DNA of 64,000 nucleotides from Pseudomonas sp. NC02 (GCF_002874965.1 NZ_CP025624.1:4588001-4652000), one strand, 5' to 3'; positions 36,255 through 46,595 are shown, numbered from the stretch's first letter. Program-made: numbers and translations. The notes: generated from the sequence alone by a model not told the origin.

Positions 36255-36457
36255 TCACTTGATCAACGGTCGACGTGGGCCCTGATCATAGGACGCTCCG
36301 GGGCGCGGGTATAGCCTTGCAGCGCAGTAAAAGGCCGGCGATAGAGCAAACAAGTTGGACGCACACGACCATTGGTCAATAGCAGGCAACCTGCGGATAG
36401 CTAGACTGTCCATTGAGAAGACAGTGTGTGCCCGGCACCGGGCGAAAGGAGGCACTT

Positions 36458-36619
36458 ATGAGCCTGACAACAACGATTCTGCTTTTGATCTGTGGCTGGC
36501 TGGCCGTCTCCGCCGCCATGCTGTGGGGCGTGATGCGCGTGACCCGCCGGCACCATCACCCACACGTAAAACCCGCAGCACCCGGCAAGCTGCACAAACC
36601 CGCCGGGCACCACGCCTGA
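36458..36619 (+). CDS. Small membrane protein, 53 residues
   Basis: One hydrophobic helix (residues 5-25, TTILLLICGWLAVSAAMLWG) is followed by a basic, histidine-rich tail (RRHHHPH, KLHK, GHH). ATG 36458 has an ideal Shine-Dalgarno, AAAGGAGG, 5 nt upstream. The histidine-rich tail could bind metal ions, but no function is known. The convergent lipoprotein gene ends 5 nt away. Confidence 0.7.
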   Translation: MSLTTTILLLICGWLAVSAAMLWGVMRVTRRHHHPHVKPAAPGKLHKPAGHHA

Positions 36620-36623
36620 CGCC

Positions 36624-37034
36624 TTAGCCAGGCATGCAACTGAAGTCTTCGGTCTGCGCCAACTCCTTGCCGTGGCTATCCTTCAACTCGGCACGCACCG
36701 ACGTACCCAGGCTGGATTCCACCAGGGTGTAATGCTCGCCGGCCTTGAAGTTGCCGTAGGTCACATGCCCGCGACAATCCTGCTGGTTATCATCCCCCGC
36801 CTCTTCTTCAAACAAGGTGACGTCCAGGCGATGCGCGCCGGGTTTCACTTCGAAGTAGCGGCCATCATTAATGTTTTTACCGTCTACCCGCTCGGCCATC
36901 AGGTCGTTGGGTGCCTCCTCTTGCAAGCCGATCCAGGCTTCGCTCGGGTCCGCCTTCGGCATCGGGCCGGCACACGCCGACAACAACAGGACCGCACTCA
37001 AGGCCGGGATCAACAACAAGGGTTTAAGCGACAT
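36624..37034 (-). CDS. Small lipoprotein of unknown function
   Basis: The 136-residue protein has a lipobox (LLLSAC, about residue 21) followed by AGPMPKADPSEAWIGLQEE and a beta-rich domain with two conserved-looking cysteines (QDCRGHVTYGNFKAGEHYTL and DFSCMPG). The frame is open to 37124; ATG 37034 is chosen because the signal peptide begins there. It is divergent from the RND efflux operon. I do not recognise a characterised family. Confidence 0.8.
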   Translation of the reverse strand: MSLKPLLLIPALSAVLLLSACAGPMPKADPSEAWIGLQEEAPNDLMAERVDGKNINDGRYFEVKPGAHRLDVTLFEEEAGDDNQQDCRGHVTYGNFKAGEHYTLVESSLGTSVRAELKDSHGKELAQTEDFSCMPG

Positions 37035-37250
37035 GGCAGAACTCCAAATGGATAAAGAGTGAACAGGCGAAACAGCTCCCGTTCGATCGGTATCCAGCTT
37101 GTTACTGTCACCATTGTTGAACAAATGAATACATATGAAAGGATCTTCAGCCGTTAACTAAATCTTCCTTCACCTGGCTGAAAGGTGCGTGTTAGGTGGG
37201 TCCGTCAAGACTGCGAGCGTTTGCAATCCAACTCCTTTGGAGGTTACGGC

Positions 37251-40200
37251 ATGCTCGGGCTGGTAAAGACCGCACTGCTCAAGCCCTACACGTTTATCGT
37301 GCTGGCAATTTTCATCTGCATCATCGGGCCCATGGCGGCCTTGCGTACCCCCACTGACGTATTTCCCGATATTGGCATCCCCGTCGTTGCGGTGGTTTGG
37401 CAGTACAACGGCCTGTCTCCGGACGCCATGGCCGGTCGCGTGATCTACACCTACGAACGCTCCCTGAGTACCACCGTCAACGACATCGAGCACATTGAAT
37501 CGCAGTCGTTACCCGGCATGGGCATCGTGAAGATTTTCTTCCAGCCCGGCGTGGATATCCGCACCGCCAACGCCCAGGTAACAGCGGTGTCACAAACCGT
37601 GCTCAAGCAGATGCCACCGGGCATTACGCCGCCGCTGATCCTCAACTACAGCGCCTCTACGGTGCCGATTCTGCAGATGGCGTTCTCCAGCCCCAGCTTG
37701 TCGGAAGCGAAGATCCGCGACCTGGTGCAGAACAACATCCGCTTGCCCCTGAGCGCCCTGCCCGGCCTGGCCATGCCCACGCCAATGGGCGGCAAGCAAC
37801 GCCAGATCACCCTCGACCTCGACCCGCAGGCGCTGGCCGCCAAAGGCCTCTCGGCGCAGGACGTAGGCAACGCCCTGGCCCTGCAGAACCAGATTATCCC
37901 GGTGGGTACCGCCAAACTCGGCCCCAACGAATACACGATTTTGCTCAACAACAGCCCGAAGGCGATTGATGAGCTCAACGACTTGCCGATCAAGACAGTC
38001 GACGGTGCGATCATCACCATCGGCCAGGTGGCCCACGTGCGTGACGGCTCGCCGCCGCAGACCAACATCGTGCGCGTCGACGGCCACCGTGCGGTGCTGA
38101 TGCCGGCCCTGAAAAACGGCAGCATCTCCACCCTGTCGATCATCGACGGCATCCGCCAGATGCTGCCGCGCATCAATGAAACCCTGCCGCCGTCGCTGAA
38201 GACCTCGCTGCTCGGCGACGCCTCGGTGTTCGTCAAACAGTCGGTGGGCAGCGTGGCCCAGGAAGGCATCATCGCCGCCTTGCTGACCAGTGCGATGATC
38301 CTGCTGTTCCTCGGCAGCTGGCGCTCGACCATCATCATCGCCGCGTCGATTCCCCTCGCGGTGCTGTCGGCCATCGCCCTGCTGGCGGCCACCGGGCAAA
38401 CCCTCAACGTCATGACCCTCGGCGGGCTGGCGTTGGCGGTAGGGATCCTGGTGGACGACGCCACAGTGACCATCGAGAACATCAACTGGCACCTGGAACA
38501 AGGCAAGGCGGTGAAGGACGCGATCCTCGACGGCGCCAAGCAAATCGTCGGCCCGGCGTTCGTGTCCCTGCTGTGTATCTGCATCGTGTTTGTGCCGATG
38601 TTCATGCTGCAAGGCATCGCCGGCTACCTGTTCCGCCCGATGGCATTGGCGGTGATTTTCGCCATGGCCAGCTCGTTCATTCTGTCGCGAACCCTGGTGC
38701 CGACCCTGGCGATGTTCCTGCTCAAGCCGCACGTGCCGGAGCAAGGTGAAGGTCATCACCCGGAAGATGAGTTCATCAACCATCACGAGGGCGACCAGCA
38801 CAAACCGCAGCGCAACGCGGTGCTGCAATCGGTGCTGAATTTCCAGCAGGGTTTTGAGCGTCACTTCTCCAACGTGCGGGACGTTTATCACGGCCTGCTG
38901 ACCCTGGCCCTCGGCGCCCGCAAGCGCTTCATCATCGGCTTCCTGGCGTGCATCCTCGCCTCGTTCCTGTTGCTGCCAAGCCTGGGCCAGGACTTCTTCC
39001 CTGCCACCGACGCCGGTGCCATGGCCCTGCACGTGCGCTTGCCGCTGGGCACACGCATCGAAGAAAGCGCCGCAGCATTTGACCGGATCGAAGCGCGGAT
39101 TCGCGAGATCGTTCCCGCAGATGAACTGGACACCATCGTCGACAACATCGGCATCCCGCTGAGCGGCATCGACATGGCCTACAGCAGCAGTGGCACCATC
39201 GGCCCACAGGACGGCGATATCCAGGTCACCCTGAAAAAGGACCATGCGCCCACCGCCGACTACGTGAAAAAACTGCGTGAAGCGTTGCCCGAAAGCTTCC
39301 CCGGCAGCCAGTTCGCATTCCTCCCGGCAGACATCAGCAGCCAGATCCTCAACTTCGGTTCGCCGGCCCCGCTGGACGTGAAAATCTCCGGGCGCAGCGA
39401 TGAAGAAAACCGCGCCTACGCCATCGAACTGGAACGTCGCCTGAAACACATACCGGGCATTGCCGACCTGCGAATCCAGCAGTCCACCGGCTACCCGTCA
39501 CTGCAAGTCAACGTGGACCGCATGCGTGCCAACGGCCTGGGCATCACCGAGCGTGACGTAACCAACAGCATGGTTGCGTCCCTGGCCGGCAGCTCGCAAA
39601 CCGCACCAACGTTCTGGCTCAACCCGGCCAACGGCGTGTCGTATTCGATCGTGGCAGCCACCCCGCAATACCGCCTCGACAGCCTGCCGTCCCTGGAAGC
39701 GTTGCCGGTAACCGGTGCCGATGGTCAGTCGCAGATCCTCGGCGGCGTGGCGACCATCTCGCGGGTACAAAGCCCGGCGGTGGTGACCCACTACAACATC
39801 GAGCCGACCCTGGACCTGTACGCCAACGTGCAAGGCCGCGACCTCGGCGGCGTCGCCAGCGATGTGCAAAAAGTGCTGAACGACATGGCCCCGATGCGCC
39901 CCAAAGGCGCGACCATCAGCCTGCACGGGCAGATCGATGCGCTGCATGAAGCGTTCAACGGCTTGAGCTTCGGCCTGCTCGGTGCGGTGGTGCTGATCTA
40001 CCTGCTGATCGTGGTCAACTTCCAGTCCTGGACCGACCCGTTCGTGATCATCACCGCACTGCCGGCAGCGCTGGCGGGGATCGTGTGGATGCTGTTCCTC
40101 AGCGGCACGTCATTGTCGGTGCCCGCACTCACGGGGGCCATCCTCTGTATGGGCGTGGCCACCGCCAACTCGATCCTGGTGGTGAGCTTCTGCCGAGAGC

Positions 40201-40472
40201 GCCTGGCCGAACATGGCGATGCACTCAAGGCCGCACTGGAAGCCGGCTACACCCGTTTCCGCCCGGTCTGCATGACCGCCCTGGCGATGATCATCGGCAT
40301 GTTGCCGCTGGCCTTGTCCGAAGAACAAAACGCGCCGCTGGGACGTGCCGTGATCGGCGGCCTGATCCTCGCCACCACTGCCACTTTGCTGTTTGTACCC
40401 GTGGTCTTCAGCCTGGTCCACGGTCGTCACCCTACTCGCGCTGCTGCTGGAGAAACTTCACATGTCGTCTGA
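37251..40472 (+). CDS. RND efflux transporter inner-membrane permease
   Basis: The 1073-residue protein has the RND layout: a first helix (ALLKPYTFIVLAIFICIIG), two large periplasmic loops, twelve predicted helices and the proton-relay aspartates in GGLALAVGILVDDATVTIEN near residue 405. It exports substrates by proton antiport. ATG 37251 has TTGGAGG upstream. The gene order is permease, adaptor, outer-membrane channel, whereas most Pseudomonas RND operons have the adaptor first. A histidine/acid-rich cytoplasmic insert (GEGHHPEDEFINHHEGDQH) lies before the second half. The substrate is not predictable. Confidence 0.95.
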   Translation: MLGLVKTALLKPYTFIVLAIFICIIGPMAALRTPTDVFPDIGIPVVAVVWQYNGLSPDAMAGRVIYTYERSLSTTVNDIEHIESQSLPGMGIVKIFFQPGVDIRTANAQVTAVSQTVLKQMPPGITPPLILNYSASTVPILQMAFSSPSLSEAKIRDLVQNNIRLPLSALPGLAMPTPMGGKQRQITLDLDPQALAAKGLSAQDVGNALALQNQIIPVGTAKLGPNEYTILLNNSPKAIDELNDLPIKTVDGAIITIGQVAHVRDGSPPQTNIVRVDGHRAVLMPALKNGSISTLSIIDGIRQMLPRINETLPPSLKTSLLGDASVFVKQSVGSVAQEGIIAALLTSAMILLFLGSWRSTIIIAASIPLAVLSAIALLAATGQTLNVMTLGGLALAVGILVDDATVTIENINWHLEQGKAVKDAILDGAKQIVGPAFVSLLCICIVFVPMFMLQGIAGYLFRPMALAVIFAMASSFILSRTLVPTLAMFLLKPHVPEQGEGHHPEDEFINHHEGDQHKPQRNAVLQSVLNFQQGFERHFSNVRDVYHGLLTLALGARKRFIIGFLACILASFLLLPSLGQDFFPATDAGAMALHVRLPLGTRIEESAAAFDRIEARIREIVPADELDTIVDNIGIPLSGIDMAYSSSGTIGPQDGDIQVTLKKDHAPTADYVKKLREALPESFPGSQFAFLPADISSQILNFGSPAPLDVKISGRSDEENRAYAIELERRLKHIPGIADLRIQQSTGYPSLQVNVDRMRANGLGITERDVTNSMVASLAGSSQTAPTFWLNPANGVSYSIVAATPQYRLDSLPSLEALPVTGADGQSQILGGVATISRVQSPAVVTHYNIEPTLDLYANVQGRDLGGVASDVQKVLNDMAPMRPKGATISLHGQIDALHEAFNGLSFGLLGAVVLIYLLIVVNFQSWTDPFVIITALPAALAGIVWMLFLSGTSLSVPALTGAILCMGVATANSILVVSFCRERLAEHGDALKAALEAGYTRFRPVCMTALAMIIGMLPLALSEEQNAPLGRAVIGGLILATTATLLFVPVVFSLVHGRHPTRAAAGETSHVV

Positions 40473-41628
40473 TCACAAACCCTCGCGCAAGCGTCTGATG
40501 CTCATGGGTGTCGGCGGCCTGACACTGGCTGCCCTGTTGGTCGCCAACGGCCTGCACGCCCGTACGATGCATGAAAAATCCGTCACCGCCTGGACCGAAA
40601 CCGCCGCCGTGCCGCAGGTGCTGGTGTTCCAGCCCAAACAGAACGCGGCCGGCGACACCCTGCGCCTGCCCGCGCATCTGGAAGCCTGGAGCAAGGCACC
40701 GATTCATGCACGGGTCAGCGGTTACCTGAAAGACTGGAAAGTCGACATCGGCAGCCAGGTCAAGGCCGGGCAGATTCTCGCCGAGATCGACAGCCCCGAC
40801 CTCGACCAGCAGGTAGCACAAACCCACGCGCGCATGGTGCAGGAACAGGCCAATGCACGACTGGCGCAAACCACTGCCACCCGCTGGAAAAACCTGCTGG
40901 ACAGCCATTCGGTATCGCGCCAGGAGGCCGATGAAAAAACCTCCAACGCGCTGGCGGCCAAGGCCAACGCCCAGGCCGCCGAGGCTGACTATGCGCGGCT
41001 CTCGGCCCTGGAAGACTACAAGACCATTCGCGCGCCATTCGCCGGTGTGATCACCGCGCGCAACACTGACATCGGCCAGTTGATCAAGGCTGACAGCGAC
41101 AGCGATCCGGAACTGTTCGACATCGCCGACACCCACCAACTGCGCCTCTACGTGCCGGTGCCGCAGAACTACGCCGCGGTGATTCATCCCGGGCTGGCCG
41201 CCCAACTGACGGTACCCGAGCACCCCGGCGAACACTTCAGCGCGAAGCTGATGGGCGACTCCACCGCCATCGACCGCCGCTCCGGCACCCTGCTCGCACA
41301 GTTCGTGGCCGACAACCCGGACGGCAAGTTGCTGCCCGGCGACTACGCCGAAGCCACCCTGGCGATTCCGGCGGATACCCATGGCGTGAGCATCCCGGCC
41401 AGCGCCCTGATCTTCCGCGCCGAAGGCACCCAGGTCGCGGTACTGGACGCCAAGAACCACGTGCACCTGCAAGACATCCACATCGGCCTCGACCTCGGCG
41501 AGCGCCTGGTGATTGACCAGGGCCTGAAACCCGCCGATCGCGTAGTCGACAACCCACCCGACGCACTGCGCGAAGGCGACGCCGTGCAAATGGCCGATGC
41601 CGGAGGTGCCCATGCGCCCAAGGCTTAA
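40462..41628 (+). CDS. RND efflux periplasmic adaptor (membrane fusion protein)
   Basis: The 388-residue protein has an N-terminal anchor (residues 11-29), a lipoyl-like hairpin (VSGYLKDWKVDIGSQVKAGQILAEIDSPDLDQQ), a coiled-coil segment (residues 115-190), then the second half of the lipoyl domain (YKTIRAPFAGVITARNTDIGQLI) and beta-barrel. Its start overlaps the permease stop by 11 nt and is preceded by GGAG, showing translational coupling. Confidence 0.95.
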   Translation: MSSDHKPSRKRLMLMGVGGLTLAALLVANGLHARTMHEKSVTAWTETAAVPQVLVFQPKQNAAGDTLRLPAHLEAWSKAPIHARVSGYLKDWKVDIGSQVKAGQILAEIDSPDLDQQVAQTHARMVQEQANARLAQTTATRWKNLLDSHSVSRQEADEKTSNALAAKANAQAAEADYARLSALEDYKTIRAPFAGVITARNTDIGQLIKADSDSDPELFDIADTHQLRLYVPVPQNYAAVIHPGLAAQLTVPEHPGEHFSAKLMGDSTAIDRRSGTLLAQFVADNPDGKLLPGDYAEATLAIPADTHGVSIPASALIFRAEGTQVAVLDAKNHVHLQDIHIGLDLGERLVIDQGLKPADRVVDNPPDALREGDAVQMADAGGAHAPKA

Positions 41629-43030
41629 ACCCCTCGCGGCCCTGGTATTGGTGGCACTGCACGGTTGCTCGCTGGCGCCCACCTACAAGGCGCCGACCAT
41701 CGACCTGCCGGCCAAGTACCGCGAACAGACCAGCGACGGTCCGTGGCACAGCGCACAACCGTCCGACCAACTGGCGCCGAAGTGGTGGCAGCTTTACCAG
41801 GACCCACGCCTGAACGACCTGCAGGAACAACTGCTCAAGGCCAACCCGGACCTGGCCGCAGCGTTGGCGCATTTCGATGCGTCACAAGCGTATGCCAGCC
41901 AACTGCATGCCGGGCTGTTCCCGCAAATAACCGCCAGCGCGCAACCGTTGCGCCAGCGGCAATCGGACAATCGGCCACTGCGGGGTGATACCCAGCCTTC
42001 GGTGTACAACAGCAACACGGCGGGGTTTGCGCTGAGCTTCGATCTGGATCTGTGGGGCAAAATCCGCAACCAGGTGGCGGCTGGCGATGCACAGGCCCAA
42101 GCCTCCGGGGATGATTTGGCGGTGGCACGCCTGAGCCTGCAGCATCAGTTGGCGACGCTGTACGTGCAGCTCAACGGACTGGATGCCCAGAGCCGGATTC
42201 TCAGCAGTTCGCTGGATGATTTTGGCCAGGCGCTGAAACTGACCCGCAGCCGGTACGAGGGGCAGATCGCCTCGGAGCTCGACCTGACCCGGGCGCAGAA
42301 TCAGCTGGCTGAAGCACAGGCGCAGCTTGACGATGTGCGCGGTCAACGCAATCTCACCGAGCATGCGATTGGTGAATTGGTGGGCGTATCCGCCAGTGAA
42401 TTCCAGCTGCCGCCGAGCCAGCAATTGATCGCGCTGCCGGGGATTCCGCAACAACTGCCGAGCCACCTGCTGCAACGCCGGCCGGATATCGCGGCAGCCG
42501 AGCGACGGGTGTTTGCGGCCAACGCGAATATCGGCGTGGCCAAGGCGGCGTGGTACCCGGATTTCAGTTTGACCGGCTTGATTGGCGGGCAGACCCAAGG
42601 TGTGGGCAACTTGTTCTCCGCCGCCAATCGGTATTGGGCGCTGGGGCCGCTGGTGAATCTGCCGATCTTTGATGGCGGCCGGTTGAGCGCCAATGAGCGC
42701 CAGGCCAAGGCGGAGTTTGAAGAGGCTTCGGCGCACTATCGCAGCCAGGTGTTAAGAGCCGTGCGTGAGGTGGAAGACAACCTTGGGCAACTGCGCGACT
42801 TGCAGCAGGAGGCGATGGACGAACAAGCCGCCGCGAATGCCGCCGAACACACACAGGCACTGGCGATGAACAGTTACCAGGCGGGGGCTGTGAGTTACCT
42901 GGATGTGGTGACGGCGCAGACGGCGGCGTTGCAGGCGCAGCGCACGTTGCAGGCGGTGCAGACGCGGCAGTTGCAGGCGAGTGTGGGTTTGGTGACGGCG
43001 CTGGGCGGAGGCTGGAAGCCCGACGCCTGA
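41612..43030 (+). CDS. Outer-membrane efflux lipoprotein (NodT family)
   Basis: The 472-residue TolC-like channel has a lipobox (LVALHGC), then SLAPTYKAP, and two OEP repeats. Typical motifs include LSFDLDLWGKIRNQVAAGDAQ, HLLQRRPDIAAAERRVFAANANIGVAKAAWYPDFSLTG and the later NLPIFDGGRL. It completes the tripartite pump. The start overlaps the adaptor stop by 17 nt and has CGGAGG upstream. Confidence 0.95.
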   Translation: MRPRLKPLAALVLVALHGCSLAPTYKAPTIDLPAKYREQTSDGPWHSAQPSDQLAPKWWQLYQDPRLNDLQEQLLKANPDLAAALAHFDASQAYASQLHAGLFPQITASAQPLRQRQSDNRPLRGDTQPSVYNSNTAGFALSFDLDLWGKIRNQVAAGDAQAQASGDDLAVARLSLQHQLATLYVQLNGLDAQSRILSSSLDDFGQALKLTRSRYEGQIASELDLTRAQNQLAEAQAQLDDVRGQRNLTEHAIGELVGVSASEFQLPPSQQLIALPGIPQQLPSHLLQRRPDIAAAERRVFAANANIGVAKAAWYPDFSLTGLIGGQTQGVGNLFSAANRYWALGPLVNLPIFDGGRLSANERQAKAEFEEASAHYRSQVLRAVREVEDNLGQLRDLQQEAMDEQAAANAAEHTQALAMNSYQAGAVSYLDVVTAQTAALQAQRTLQAVQTRQLQASVGLVTALGGGWKPDA

Positions 43031-43059
43031 TACCTGTCTCAAGAACGACAGTGATCAAC

Positions 43060-43148
43060 TGTGGGAGCGGGCTTGCTCGCGAAGGCGGTGGGTCAGCACC
43101 GGATATGCTGGCTGACACACCGCCTTCGCGAGCAAGCCCGCTCCCACA
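43060..43148. repeat. REP doublet (REPIN-like), GTGGGAGCGGGCTTGC type
   Basis: Perfect 31-nt arms at 43060-43090 and 43118-43148 in inverted orientation lie between the efflux operon and the convergent amidohydrolase gene. It may act as a mutual transcript end. Confidence 0.9.
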
Positions 43149-43172
43149 TTTTATCGCAGTGACTGGACGTAC

Positions 43173-44456
43173 TCAGGCAGCCAACTTACCGCTGGCGATT
43201 GCCACCGAAGCTGCCACCATCGCCCTCAGCAACACCGCACACCCCGCCGCCAAATCATCCGGCGCCGCGTTCTCGATTTCGTTATGGCTGATGCCACCTT
43301 CACACGGCACAAAGATCATCCCCGCGGGCCCCAGTTCCGCGACGAAGATCGCGTCGTGCCCTGCCCCGCTCACGATATCCATGTTGGACAACCCCAACCC
43401 ATTGGCCGCATCACGCACGGCATCCACGCAGCCTTTGTCGAAGTACAGCGGCGGGAAGTCAGCGGTGGGTGTCATCTCGAACGTGAGGCCGTGCTTGGCG
43501 CAGGTTTCGTCAATCACTTTGCGCACCTGGGCAATCATCGAATCCAACCGCGCCGGTTCCAGATGGCGGAAGTCCAAGGTCATGCGCACTTCGCCAGGAA
43601 TGACGTTGCGTGAGCCCGGATACGCTTGCAGGCAACCGACGGTGCCGCAGGCGTGAGGCTGATGACCCAACGCCGCCGCGTTAACTGCAGCCACCACGGC
43701 CGCGGCACCGACCAGGGCATCCTTGCGCAGGTGCATCGGGGTCGGCCCCGCATGCGCCTCGACACCCCGCAGTTTCAGGTCGAACCATTTCTGGCCAAGG
43801 GCGCCCAGCACCACACCGATGGTTTTCTTTTCATCCTCAAGAATCGGACCTTGCTCGATATGTGCTTCGAAATATGCGCCCACCTTGTGCCCGCTCACCG
43901 GGCGTGATCCGGCATACCCAATGGCATTCAGCGCATCGCCCACGGTCACGCCGTCGGCATCCGTCTTGGCCAGCGTGTCGGCCAGGGTGAATTTCTCGGC
44001 AAACACCCCGGAGCCCATCATGCATGGAGGAAAGCGCGAGCCTTCTTCGTTGGTCCACACCACCACTTCCAGCGGCGCTTCGGTTTCCACCTTCAGGTCA
44101 TTGAGGGTGCGCAATACCTCAACGCCCGCCAGCACGCCAAAACAGCCATCAAACTTGCCGCCGGTGGGCTGGGTGTCGATATGGCTGCCGGTCATCACCG
44201 GCGGCAACTGGGGATTGCGCCCCGGCCGGCGGGCGAAGATATTGCCGACGCCATCGATGGTCACGGTACAGCCCGCTTCCTCGCACCACTTCACAAACAG
44301 GTCGCGGGCCTGGCGATCGAGGTCGGTCAGGGCCAGGCGGCAGACGCCGCCCTTGGGGGTGGCGCCGAGCTTGGCGAGTTCCATCAGGGACAGCCACAGA
44401 CGATCGCGGTTGATGTGCTGATGGGTGGATTGCAGAACGTCTATGGCAGCGTTCAT
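43173..44456 (-). CDS. N-carbamoyl-amino-acid amidohydrolase (beta-ureidopropionase type)
   Basis: The 427-residue protein belongs to the M20-like hydantoinase/carbamoylase family: metal ligands in TGSHIDTQPTGGKFDG and WTNEEGSRFPP, the dimerisation lid motif GVEAHAGPTPMHLRKDAL, and the final HNEIENAAPDDL. With dihydropyrimidinase and PreTA in the same cluster it most likely performs the last step of reductive pyrimidine breakdown, N-carbamoyl-beta-alanine to beta-alanine, ammonia and CO2. ATG 44456 has GAGGAG upstream. It lies downstream of the NCS1 permease on the same strand, with a REP doublet between. Confidence 0.93.
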   Translation of the reverse strand: MNAAIDVLQSTHQHINRDRLWLSLMELAKLGATPKGGVCRLALTDLDRQARDLFVKWCEEAGCTVTIDGVGNIFARRPGRNPQLPPVMTGSHIDTQPTGGKFDGCFGVLAGVEVLRTLNDLKVETEAPLEVVVWTNEEGSRFPPCMMGSGVFAEKFTLADTLAKTDADGVTVGDALNAIGYAGSRPVSGHKVGAYFEAHIEQGPILEDEKKTIGVVLGALGQKWFDLKLRGVEAHAGPTPMHLRKDALVGAAAVVAAVNAAALGHQPHACGTVGCLQAYPGSRNVIPGEVRMTLDFRHLEPARLDSMIAQVRKVIDETCAKHGLTFEMTPTADFPPLYFDKGCVDAVRDAANGLGLSNMDIVSGAGHDAIFVAELGPAGMIFVPCEGGISHNEIENAAPDDLAAGCAVLLRAMVAASVAIASGKLAA

Positions 44457-44521
44457 GGGGATCTCCTCAGGCAGTAGTTCTTATGAATTTGACCAGACTC
44501 TCACTGGAGGACTGCGATCAA

Positions 44522-44617
44522 AAATGTGGGAGCGGGCTTGCTCGCGAAGGCGGTGATTCAGCTAACACATCTGGCGACTGGCACACCGTATTCGCGAGCA
44601 AGCCCGCTCCCACATTT
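44522..44617. repeat. REP doublet (REPIN-like), GTGGGAGCGGGCTTGC type
   Basis: Inverted arms start AAATGTGGGAGCGGGCTTGC at 44522 and end at 44617, lying between the amidohydrolase and permease genes of the pyrimidine cluster. Confidence 0.9.
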
Positions 44618-44635
44618 GATTGCATTCCACATCGA

Positions 44636-46123
44636 TTAAAGCGGTGTTTTCACCGCGACCACACGAGCCCCGCGTTTCATGCAGAGGGCGTAATACAATA
44701 GGCCACCGAGCGCCGAGCCGGTGAACCAGCCATAGCTGTAGAACCAGCTGAACGCGTCGCTGCCCAGGGACAGCAACGTCAACACCACCGGCACGCCAAA
44801 CGCCAGGAAGCCATGCCAGTTCCACGCCGGGTACACGTCATCGCGATACAAACCGGCGAGGTCCAGTTGCTGTTTCTTGATGATGAAATAGTCCACCACC
44901 ATGATGCCGGCGATCGGCCCCAAGAGGCTTGAGTAACCCAGCAACCAGTTGGAATAGACGGTTTCCAGGCTCACGTCGGAAATGATCAGCCCGAGCTTTT
45001 TCAGCAGTTCGTGGGCCATCAGCGCCAGGCCCACCAGGCCGGTGAGCACCACCGCCGTGGTGCGGTTGATCAGCTTGGGGGCGATGTTCTGGAAGTCGTT
45101 GGTGGGCGAGACGATGTTCGCCGCGGTGTTGGTGGACAAGGTGGCGATGATGATCAGCGCCATCGCCACGGCCACCCACACCGGGCTCTGGATATGGCCG
45201 ATCAGGGTGACCGGGTCGGAGACGCTGACGCCCACCAGTTTCACCGAGGCGGCGGTCATGATTACGCCGAGGGCGGCGAACAGGAACATGGTCAGCGGCA
45301 GGCCGAAAATCTGCCCGAGGATCTGGTCTTTCTGGCTTTTGGCGTAGCGGCTGAAGTCGGGAATGTTCAACGACAAGGTGGCCCAGAAACCCACCATCGC
45401 CGTCAGGCCCGCCATGAAGTAGCCGGTGAGGCTGGCGCCTTCGGGACGTTTGGGCGGGATCGCCATCAGCTCGGTCAGCGACACATTCGGCAGCGCCCAC
45501 ACCAGCAGCCCGATACCCACCGCCACCAGCAGCGGTGCCGACAGGGTTTCCAGCCATTTGATCGACTCGGCGCCACGCAATACCACCCACAGGTTCAGGG
45601 TCCAGAAGATCATGAAGCCGATCACTTCACCGGTGCCACCAAGGGACTTCCAACCCTCGAAAACCGAGCCCAGGAACAGGTGGATCGCCAGGCCGCCAAA
45701 CATCGTCTGGATACCGAACCAGCCACACGCCACCAACGCGCGGATCAGGCACGGCACGTTGGAGCCGAGCACGCCGAAGGACGAGCGCAGCAACACCGGA
45801 AACGGGATGCCGTACTTGGTACCGGGGAAGGCGTTGAGGGTCAGCGGGATCAGCACCACGATATTGGCCAGCAGGATCGCCATCAGCGCCTCGCCCACCG
45901 ACAACCCGAAGTACGCGGTGAGCACGCCGCCCAGGGTGTAGGTCGGCACACACACCGACATGCCGATCCACAGCGCGGTGATATGCCACTTGTTCCAGGT
46001 GCGTTCGCGCACCTTGGTCGGTGCCATGTCGTGGTTGTAGCGGGGGCTGTCGAGGACGTCGGGGCCGGCGTCGAGTTCGTACAGGCCGTTGCGCTCAATG
46101 ACTTGCGATCTGTTCTGTTGCAT
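44636..46123 (-). CDS. NCS1-family nucleobase permease (uracil/pyrimidine uptake)
   Basis: The 495-residue protein has about twelve hydrophobic helices and NCS1 features: WNKWHITALWIGMSVCVPTYTLGG near the N-terminus, FPGTKYGIPFPVLLRSSFGVLGSNVP, and NIPDFSRYAKSQKDQILGQIFGLP in the middle. Its position between the amidohydrolase and dihydropyrimidinase genes suggests uracil, thymine or dihydropyrimidine import; allantoin or hydantoin are alternatives. ATG 46123 is the first start in the frame. Confidence 0.93.
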   Translation of the reverse strand: MQQNRSQVIERNGLYELDAGPDVLDSPRYNHDMAPTKVRERTWNKWHITALWIGMSVCVPTYTLGGVLTAYFGLSVGEALMAILLANIVVLIPLTLNAFPGTKYGIPFPVLLRSSFGVLGSNVPCLIRALVACGWFGIQTMFGGLAIHLFLGSVFEGWKSLGGTGEVIGFMIFWTLNLWVVLRGAESIKWLETLSAPLLVAVGIGLLVWALPNVSLTELMAIPPKRPEGASLTGYFMAGLTAMVGFWATLSLNIPDFSRYAKSQKDQILGQIFGLPLTMFLFAALGVIMTAASVKLVGVSVSDPVTLIGHIQSPVWVAVAMALIIIATLSTNTAANIVSPTNDFQNIAPKLINRTTAVVLTGLVGLALMAHELLKKLGLIISDVSLETVYSNWLLGYSSLLGPIAGIMVVDYFIIKKQQLDLAGLYRDDVYPAWNWHGFLAFGVPVVLTLLSLGSDAFSWFYSYGWFTGSALGGLLYYALCMKRGARVVAVKTPL

Positions 46124-46595
46124 GGCCGCTCCACGGTTTTTTCGAATTATTTTTGCTCATCCCGTGACGTGCACGGGATGGCCGGAGTACCTCGTTGACA
46201 ACATGACATCCGGGACCCGGCCAACCGCCACCGCACTCAATAACCGTGCCGTAAACCGTCAACCTGCCCGCACCGCTTATATAACTTGCTGATGTTTATC
46301 AGCTTTATTGTCTCGACCGAAGAGCCCCTCGTTACTTTCAGCGTTACTCAGGCCAAATAACGCAGAAGTTGTCCGAACCATCAGGACTCAATCTGGTGCA
46401 ACACAATTATTTTTATTTACCGGCCCCGTCAAGAGGCATGTCTCAAGCGTCTGATTTGCAATAGGAAATGTTGCTCATATTGGGAACCTGTCAAGTGCGT
46501 CAAAATGGTGAGAGGTCGCTACATTTTGGTGATTTTGATTTTTTATCGTTAAAATTCAATCAGTTATTACATACATAAGCTTATAAAAAATATTC

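Noticed and set aside
37185..37250. Upstream start for the RND permease
   Set aside because: The first 22 residues are polar and unlike RND N-termini; ATG 37251 has GGAGG at good spacing.
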